From JBKHJA01 sp046538375 (GTDB lineage: Bacteria; Acidobacteriota; Aminicenantia; Aminicenantales; Aminicenantaceae): a stretch of DNA of 15,295 bases. Location of the stretch: contig JBKHJA010000060.1 in the NCBI GenBank assembly GCA_046538375.1, positions 1 to 15,295 of the forward strand, given 5' to 3'. The position numbers and the translations under genes were made by a program. Below are positions 6,465-12,241 of the stretch, in pieces. Below the pieces are notes generated by a model. The model was not told the DNA's origin. It was given only the letters and a program-made list of their open reading frames with translations, and did no database searches. The first letter of the stretch is position 1, and each line of letters begins with the position of its first letter.

Positions 6465-7709
6465 TTGGGGAAAAAGTTTTGTGTTCTTATTATGGTCATC
6501 TCGTTTATCTGTGCAACGGCTTTTTCTCAAGAATGTGTGGACTGCCACCAGGAGGTGAATCCAAATATCGTCTCTGACTGGAAACTGAGCCAACACAGCC
6601 AGAACGATGTCACTTGCTCTACCTGTCATGGAGAGGAGCACACCACTCCCTCTGATGTGGATAAAGCTCTGATTCCTACACCTGATACTTGCGCTATCTG
6701 TCACTCAGACAGAGTGGAGCAGTTCAAAAAAGGCAAGCATGCGGCTGCTTGGACAGCCATGAAAGCCATGCCCACCATCCACTGGCAGCCCATGGCCCTG
6801 ATAGAAGGGATGAAGGGCTGCGGAGGCTGCCACAAGATAGGGCTGAAAAACGAGGAGGAAATCAAAGCCTTGAAACAGGAGGAATCCGGCTTTGGGGTGG
6901 CCTCCTGTGATGCCTGCCACACCCGGCATATTTTTTCAGCTCAAGAAGCCCGGCAGCCTCAATCCTGCCGGACCTGCCACATGGGATTCGACCATCCTCA
7001 ATGGGAGATGTATTCTGCCTCCAAGCACGGAGTTCGCTTTCTTTTGAAACAAATAAGGACCCTGCCTGAAACCGCGGCAGCGCCCACTTGTCAGACCTGC
7101 CACATGCAGGAAGGAAATCATGAGGTGCGCACAGCTTGGGGATTCCTGGCAGTGCGCCTTCCCATGCCTGAAGACAAACAATGGGCATCAGACCGGGCCG
7201 CCATCCTGCAGGCTCTCGGTGTTCTGAATCCAAAAGGAAAGCCCACTTCAAGGCTTGATGTGGTCAAGAGCGCTGATGTGGCCCGCCTTACCCAGGAAGA
7301 TTGGCAGAAAGAAAGAGATAAGATGTTAAAAACCTGCAGTCAGTGTCACTCACTGAATTTTGCCAAAGCCGAACTCCAAAAAGGTGACCACATAATCAAA
7401 GCAGCAGATCATCTGATGGCTGAAGCCATCCGGGCAGTAGCGGGCCTGTATCAAGATGGCATTCTGGCCAAGCCAGAAAATTATGCCTTTCCCTTCCCTG
7501 ATATTCTCACTTTCCATGATGCTCCCACTCCCATAGAACAAAAACTGTTTGTGATGTTTCTTGAACACCGGATGAGAACTTTCCAGGGAACTTTCCATGC
7601 CAATCCGGATTATGCCCTGTGGTACGGATGGAGTGAAATGAAGCGTGATCTGACAGAAATAAAAGCCATGGCCGAAGAACTCAGGCACGGCAAACGGAAT
7701 AAGAAATAG
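6465..7709 (+). CDS. Octaheme cytochrome of the hydroxylamine oxidoreductase (HAO) type
   Basis: A 414-residue exported protein with a signal peptide (hydrophobic about 6-19) and eight CXXCH sites at residues 24, 51, 76, 119, 148, 168, 209 and 291. Haem number, the gap before haem 8, the MYSASKHG motif (182-189) after haem 6 and a helical C-terminal domain ending in HANPDYALWYGWSEM (378-392) fit the HAO-like octaheme family. Members oxidise hydroxylamine or hydrazine or reduce nitrite. True HAO crosslinks a C-terminal tyrosine to the active-site haem. Y383 and Y387 are in the right general region, but I cannot align them, so direction and substrate stay open. TTG 6465 follows AAAGGAGGT (6451-6459). 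It has its own promoter and structured leader, separate from the porin-cytochrome unit. It could detoxify or respire nitrogen oxides, or act as a periplasmic relay. Confidence 0.82.
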   Translation: MGKKFCVLIMVISFICATAFSQECVDCHQEVNPNIVSDWKLSQHSQNDVTCSTCHGEEHTTPSDVDKALIPTPDTCAICHSDRVEQFKKGKHAAAWTAMKAMPTIHWQPMALIEGMKGCGGCHKIGLKNEEEIKALKQEESGFGVASCDACHTRHIFSAQEARQPQSCRTCHMGFDHPQWEMYSASKHGVRFLLKQIRTLPETAAAPTCQTCHMQEGNHEVRTAWGFLAVRLPMPEDKQWASDRAAILQALGVLNPKGKPTSRLDVVKSADVARLTQEDWQKERDKMLKTCSQCHSLNFAKAELQKGDHIIKAADHLMAEAIRAVAGLYQDGILAKPENYAFPFPDILTFHDAPTPIEQKLFVMFLEHRMRTFQGTFHANPDYALWYGWSEMKRDLTEIKAMAEELRHGKRNKK

Positions 7710-7754
7710 GACCTGAAATTCAGATACCTCTTTCCGTTTTGATCCCCTCAAAAT

Positions 7755-7823
7755 CATTTCCAAAACCATGATGAGTATAAATACATATGTTGATGGAAAT
7801 GCTTACGATCCCGTCATTTCCAT
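7755..7823. promoter_or_regulatory. Three CATTTCCA octamers and a 9-bp inverted repeat before resB
   Basis: CATTTCCA occurs at 7755-7762 and 7815-7822, and in reverse at 7794-7801. The last two form ATGGAAATG/CATTTCCAT with 9-bp arms and a 13-nt loop ending at the -35 box. No T-run follows, so this looks more like a regulator site than a terminator. It is AT-rich and may be chance in part. Confidence 0.3.
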
Positions 7824-7851
7824 TGAAAATATTTAACAAATCCTATATTAT
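7823..7851 (+). promoter_or_regulatory. Promoter of the resB-ccsA genes
   Basis: TTGAAA (7823-7828), a 17-nt spacer and TATTAT (7846-7851), each 5 of 6 to consensus. Initiation near 7858 would give a leader of about 25 nt. The -35 box directly abuts the inverted repeat 7793-7823. Confidence 0.5.
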
Positions 7852-7883
7852 TAGTAGTTATTATATCCAAATAGAAATTCTCG

Positions 7884-9236
7884 ATGAAATCATTAATAAA
7901 GTCCTTCAGTTCGGTTAAGCTGGCCATTTTTCTTTTGATTACTATCACCATCGCTTCGGTTCTGGGCACTCTCATCCCCCAGCAAAGAAGCCCTGAAGAG
8001 TATGTGGCTCGTTACGGCCAGCTGGCCAATTTACTGCAGAGATTTCAGCTTAACCACCTCTATCAATCATGGTGGTTTGTGGCCCTTCTCTTTCTTTTTG
8101 CCATAAACATCATCACCTGCACTCTCACCCGCCTTTCTCCAAAATTGAGAAGATTTTTCCGGCCGAGGTTGGAAAAAAAAACAAACAGAATTATATCTCT
8201 CAAAGTCAAGGATAGATTCCAAAAACCCGCCAGTTTGGGGAAAACAAAACAGCAAATTAGAAAAGCGCTCCGTTCTTTCCATTATCGAATCAAAGAAGAA
8301 AACAAAGAAAACAAAGTTTTTCTCCAGGCCAGAAAAAAGGCTCTGGGTTGGTTCGGGTCTGATGTGGTGCATGCAGGTATCCTGGTGATTCTGGCCGGTG
8401 GGATCATCAGCGGATTAGGGGCATTCAGACAGAATTTAACTCTTTCCGAAGGCCAAACACTCCCTGTCCCCAAAGCCGGATTCAAAATCAAGTTAGAAAA
8501 ATTCGAAACAGAACTCTACCCTAACGGCAGTGTCAAAGACTGGAAGAGCACCTTAACGGTCAAGGAAGAGGAAAAAACCGCTTTGACAAAAACCATCGAA
8601 GTCAACCATCCCCTCTCCTACAAAGGCTATGTCTTCTACCAAAACAGCTACGGTTGGAACTGGGAAAATCCCGCTCTTGAAATTTGGGTTAAAAAAAGAA
8701 GCGACTCTTCTTATCTAAAAAAAATCGAAACAAAAATGGGGGAAAAAGTTTCCCTCTCCCCTGAAAACATTCAAATCTCTGTTCTTCATTTCATTCCTGA
8801 CTTTGTTATAAACGAAAGGAATCAGATAGCATCCCGTTCCTCCCAGCCTAACAACCCGGCCGCCTTTATTCAAGGCTGGGAGGATAATGAAGTCATTTTT
8901 TCCGGGTGGATCTTTGCCCGCTTTCCCGATTTTGATCAAATTCATTCAGAAAAAAAGACAGATCTGCAGATTGAGCTTAAAGACTTCAAGGCTGACCAGT
9001 TCTCTGTTATCCAGGTGGCAAAGGATCCTGGGGTGACATTTATCTGGGTGGGCAGTGCATTTCTGGTGGTAGGCCTGGCCCTGGCCTTTTACTGGCCCAG
9101 CAGAGAGATCAAAATGATTTTGGAACAAAAAAACGGCAAAACGGACATCGCCGCCGGAGGAATAAGCTCTAAAAGCAAAGAAGCGTTCCGGATTGAATTC
9201 CAAAAGATCATGGGTTCGTTGAGGAGATCAAAATGA
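7884..9236 (+). CDS. resB: Cytochrome c biogenesis protein ResB (Ccs1), System II
   Basis: A 450-residue membrane protein that, with CcsA, forms the System II haem export and ligation complex. The complex attaches haem to CXXCH cysteines outside the inner membrane. ResB features seen: TM1 at about 12-30 (SSVKLAIFLLITITIASVLGT) followed by IPQQRSPEEY; TM2 at about 63-80; TM3 at about 160-180 with H163; a large periplasmic domain with the family signature NHPLSYKGYVFYQNSYGW (241-258); the DPG motif (381-383); and TM4 at about 385-404. ATG 7884 has no clear Shine-Dalgarno sequence, unlike the strong sites of the conduit genes, which suggests weaker or leader-dependent translation. Its stop overlaps the next start as ATGA. 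Placing a maturation pair within a cytochrome island fits the heavy haem load of its neighbours. Confidence 0.92.
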   Translation: MKSLIKSFSSVKLAIFLLITITIASVLGTLIPQQRSPEEYVARYGQLANLLQRFQLNHLYQSWWFVALLFLFAINIITCTLTRLSPKLRRFFRPRLEKKTNRIISLKVKDRFQKPASLGKTKQQIRKALRSFHYRIKEENKENKVFLQARKKALGWFGSDVVHAGILVILAGGIISGLGAFRQNLTLSEGQTLPVPKAGFKIKLEKFETELYPNGSVKDWKSTLTVKEEEKTALTKTIEVNHPLSYKGYVFYQNSYGWNWENPALEIWVKKRSDSSYLKKIETKMGEKVSLSPENIQISVLHFIPDFVINERNQIASRSSQPNNPAAFIQGWEDNEVIFSGWIFARFPDFDQIHSEKKTDLQIELKDFKADQFSVIQVAKDPGVTFIWVGSAFLVVGLALAFYWPSREIKMILEQKNGKTDIAAGGISSKSKEAFRIEFQKIMGSLRRSK

Positions 9237-10051
9237 ATGAGTCAACACTGTTTGTTACAACTTTTATCCTGTATATAGCCTCAGCTTTTTTCTATTTTTT
9301 CTTTCTTTTTATAAAAAAAGAAAAAACGGCCAGAACGGGACGGAGATTGGCCTTTTTAGGAATTCTGGTCCACACCGCTGCTTTGATCTGGAGAACCTTT
9401 GAAAGCGGCCACGCTCCTTTCACCAACATGTACGAATCTCTTTCCTTCCTGGCCTGGGCATGTATTCTGGCTTATCTGATCATGGAAAGAAAATACAGCA
9501 TCCAAAAAGCAGGGCCTTACTTTATGCTGATAGTGATTGCTTTGATGGCTTTAGCCTCATCGCCGTTGATGCCCAAAGAAGCCGCCCCTCTTGTTCCTGC
9601 ACTTCAGAGTTATTGGCTCTGGCTTCATGTTTCGGTCACCCTTCTGGGGGAAGCGTTTTTTGCGGTGGCTTTCATTACCAGCATCATGTATCTGGCAGCT
9701 GATCGGAGAGAGAAAAACGCAAAATCTCCTAAATCCTCTCTAACTGCAGATAAGCTGGACTCCATCAGCTACAGATGTGTGGCAGTGGGATTTCCGCTTT
9801 TTACTCTGGGCGGTTTGATTTTTGGGATGGTTTGGGCATATAAAGCCTGGGGGGGTTACTGGAGCTGGGATCCTAAAGAAACATGGAGCCTTATCACCTG
9901 GTTTGTGTTTGCTCTTTATCTTCATACCCGGATAGTTATGGGATGGAAAGGGCGGCGTTCTGCATTCGTTGCCATCATAGGTTTTATAGCAGCCCTGTTT
10001 ACTTATTTTGGGGTGAATTATCTCCTGGCAGGGCTGCATAGTTATGTGTAA
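9233..10051 (+). CDS. ccsA: Cytochrome c biogenesis protein CcsA/ResC (called CcsB in some databases)
   Basis: A 272-residue polytopic membrane protein, the haem-handling partner of ResB in System II. It carries the tryptophan-rich WWD motif (GGYWSWDPKETWSLITW, 207-223). Family histidines include H47 in TM2, H132 (YWLWLHVSV), H231 (FALYLHTR) and H269 in the C-terminal GLHSYV. About eight hydrophobic spans are visible, starting with 6-27. The length is typical for the short bacterial form. The ATG overlaps the resB stop by 4 nt, so the two are translationally coupled. The 40-nt gap to the following 18-haem gene has no clear promoter, so that gene may be read from the resB promoter. Naming differs between databases; the WWD protein is meant here. 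Confidence 0.93.
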   Translation: MNESTLFVTTFILYIASAFFYFFFLFIKKEKTARTGRRLAFLGILVHTAALIWRTFESGHAPFTNMYESLSFLAWACILAYLIMERKYSIQKAGPYFMLIVIALMALASSPLMPKEAAPLVPALQSYWLWLHVSVTLLGEAFFAVAFITSIMYLAADRREKNAKSPKSSLTADKLDSISYRCVAVGFPLFTLGGLIFGMVWAYKAWGGYWSWDPKETWSLITWFVFALYLHTRIVMGWKGRRSAFVAIIGFIAALFTYFGVNYLLAGLHSYV

Positions 10052-10091
10052 CCACGAGTAAATATACCAGCGGCAAAAGAAGAACGGGGTC

Positions 10092-12104
10092 ATGAAGAAA
10101 AAGAAGAAAAAAAGACTCATCATCATCCTATCTGCTGCGGGATTCTTCCTCATCTTATTTCTGGCCTCTGTGGAATACACCTCCCACTCCAAATTCTGCT
10201 CCACCTGCCATTACATGAAGCCCTTTTATCAGAGCTGGAAAACCTCTTCTCACAGCCATATAGAATGCAATACCTGCCACTATCCCCCTGGAGTGAGATC
10301 AAAACTGAGGGCCAAAGTGGAAGGGCTCCTTCAACTGGGACGCTACTGGACTAAGCTCTATTTAAAATCGAAGCCATGGGCTGAAATTCCAGACGAGAGC
10401 TGCCTGCGGCAGGGATGTCATGAGAAAAGGCTTTTGGAAGGTAGGGTTAAATTTAAAAAAGTGGTGTTCGACCACAAGATTCACCTCACCGACCTCCAAA
10501 GGGGAAAACGGCTTCGCTGCACAAGCTGCCATTCACAAATTGTTCAGGGAGAACATATAACTGTTACCGAAAGCACCTGCTTTATTTGTCATTTCAAAAA
10601 GAGTGAACATTTTCCTCGAATCAGCGATTGTTCCCACTGTCATCATAAGGAAGACCTGATTTCCGAAAAGACTTCAAGATTCAACCATTCCGTTGTTTTT
10701 TCTAACGGATTTTCCTGTGACAAATGTCACAGCCATATTATTGTGGGTGACGGAGATGTCCCTCGGGAAAACTGCTACAAATGCCACTGGGAAACCGACC
10801 GGCTGAATAAGTACCACAATACAGATCTCATGCATTCCACCCACATCACAGACAATAAGATCGAATGCAACCTCTGCCATCTGGAGATTCAACACAAGAT
10901 TGTCAAAGAAATAGAAGCCATAGCAAACTGCCAGGCTTGTCATACGGATTATCATAAAGCTCAAAAAATTCTCTTTACCGGAGAGGGGGGTAAAGGAATA
11001 CATCAACCTTATCCTAATATAATGCTGGAGAAAGGACTGAGCTGCAAAGGATGCCACATTTTCCACGAAGAGTCAGGCGGCAAAGTCATAAAAAGTGAGA
11101 CTCTCACCTCAAAAGCTCAAGCCTGTGAATCCTGCCACGGGAAAGGATTTGCAAGAATCATGAAAGACTGGAAGATTTCTACCCAGAAAAAACTGGACAA
11201 AATCACCAGCATCTACAAAAGGGCCAGCCAGCAATTGAGACTCACAAAAAATGGGGAGAAGGAAAAAGAAAAATCCCAAAGATTGCTTGAAGAAGCTTAT
11301 TTCAACATGGACATAGTGGAAAGAGGAAAAAGCGTACACAACATTGAATATGCTCAAAAACTTCTCTCAGTTTCTTATGATAAAATAGTGGAAGCTCTGG
11401 ATGTGATTGGTTCCTCCTATAAACCCGAAAGTTTTCTGGGAGAAGCCAAAGAAATCCCCACTCAATGCTCCAACTGTCATGCTGGGATCGAAGAAATAGA
11501 CCGAAATATTTTTGGTCTCAATTTTCCCCATAAAAAGCACTTGATCGAACAAAAAATTCAATGCAGCACCTGCCACTCCAACGTCCGAAAACACGGAGAA
11601 TTTGTGGCCACAAAACAATCATGCGCCGCCTGCCATCACAGGGATCCAAAGAAGGACTGCACAGTTTGTCATCAAATACAAAAAACATTGTATAAAGGCG
11701 GCACATTCAACGGCCTCCATGTCTCCAAGGACATTATGGCGGAAGCTGAAGTTTCGTGTGTGGACTGTCATACTGGACCCGAAGACAGGATTTACCGTTC
11801 GGACAGGAGCAAATGTGTGGAATGCCATGGTGAGGGCTATGGAGAAATATTCACAGAATGGCAGAAATCAACACAGACTCTTATTCGTTCCATCAACAAT
11901 TCTTTGAAAGAAACAGAAAATCTTAAACTGATCGAACAGGAAAAAGATCAAATATTGAAGATAAATCAAATACTTGGAAAGATTGAGCTGGACGGAAGCT
12001 CTGGCATCCATAATTATATGTCCATTGAGGAAATTCTGACCCAATTTCAAAAAATACTTGAATCTTTCCCATCCTCCCCGCCTGATTCAAAAAACAAGAC
12101 TTAG
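10092..12104 (+). CDS. NapC/NirT-like membrane-anchored 18-haem cytochrome
   Basis: A 670-residue protein: lysine-rich N-terminus, one TM anchor (about 8-26), then CSTCHYMKPFYQSWKTSSH (36-54) and CNTCH (59-63), the pattern of NapC/NrfH/CymA quinol dehydrogenases. Haem sites: 17 CXXCH at 36, 59, 143, 163, 180, 209, 228, 259, 280, 318, 345, 459, 491, 511, 523, 556 and 575, plus one CX4CH at 104-110 (CLRQGCH). Two related segments are visible: haems 9-12 and haems 14-18 both end in SCxxCH, then CxxCHG-x-G and a W-K-STQ-type helix (359-364, 590-595). A charged helical stretch (about 360-440) separates them and another forms the C-terminus. The likely role is quinol oxidation at the inner membrane and electron transfer through the periplasm, like Geobacter ImcH but much larger. 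ATG 10092 has only a weak ribosome site. It lies 40 nt after ccsA. Confidence 0.82.
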   Translation: MKKKKKKRLIIILSAAGFFLILFLASVEYTSHSKFCSTCHYMKPFYQSWKTSSHSHIECNTCHYPPGVRSKLRAKVEGLLQLGRYWTKLYLKSKPWAEIPDESCLRQGCHEKRLLEGRVKFKKVVFDHKIHLTDLQRGKRLRCTSCHSQIVQGEHITVTESTCFICHFKKSEHFPRISDCSHCHHKEDLISEKTSRFNHSVVFSNGFSCDKCHSHIIVGDGDVPRENCYKCHWETDRLNKYHNTDLMHSTHITDNKIECNLCHLEIQHKIVKEIEAIANCQACHTDYHKAQKILFTGEGGKGIHQPYPNIMLEKGLSCKGCHIFHEESGGKVIKSETLTSKAQACESCHGKGFARIMKDWKISTQKKLDKITSIYKRASQQLRLTKNGEKEKEKSQRLLEEAYFNMDIVERGKSVHNIEYAQKLLSVSYDKIVEALDVIGSSYKPESFLGEAKEIPTQCSNCHAGIEEIDRNIFGLNFPHKKHLIEQKIQCSTCHSNVRKHGEFVATKQSCAACHHRDPKKDCTVCHQIQKTLYKGGTFNGLHVSKDIMAEAEVSCVDCHTGPEDRIYRSDRSKCVECHGEGYGEIFTEWQKSTQTLIRSINNSLKETENLKLIEQEKDQILKINQILGKIELDGSSGIHNYMSIEEILTQFQKILESFPSSPPDSKNKT

Positions 12105-12164
12105 CTATGTGATCAAAAAAACACCTTCCTTCTCACTAATTGGCTCTATATTTTACATCATATT

Positions 12165-12177
12165 TATCATATCTATA
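12165..12177. promoter_or_regulatory. 13-bp element shared with the porin-cytochrome promoter
   Basis: TATCATATCTATA is the exact reverse complement of 898-910. It sits 9 nt upstream of the TTGACA at 12187 and overlaps the 10-bp palindrome ATCTATAGAT. A common regulator for both transcription units is the inference. Confidence 0.35.
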
Positions 12178-12186
12178 GATGAACTG

Positions 12187-12215
12187 TTGACAACGAATAT
12201 CTGTTAAATTAAATT
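12187..12215 (+). promoter_or_regulatory. Candidate promoter of the 19-haem fusion gene
   Basis: TTGACA (12187-12192), a 17-nt spacer and TAAATT (12210-12215, 4 of 6). A perfect TATAAT lies at 12216-12221 but would be 23 nt from this -35 box. The stretch 12187-12207 is nearly the same as the octaheme promoter with a 16-nt deletion, so which boxes are used here is uncertain. Confidence 0.4.
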
Positions 12216-12241
12216 TATAATCTTTAAAGAAAAGAGGCCGC

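Larger units (their letters stand above)
12105..12241. other. Intergenic region with promoter for the 19-haem fusion
   Basis: A 137-nt AT-rich gap. It holds the shared 13-mer (12165-12177), the palindrome ATCTATAGAT (12171-12180) and the candidate promoter. No terminator hairpin is evident after the 18-haem gene. Confidence 0.5.

Noticed and set aside
9233..10051. CcmC/CcmF (System I) assignment for the WWD protein
   Set aside because: Pairing with an overlapping ResB gene and the GLHSYV C-terminus indicate the System II protein; no other ccm genes are present.
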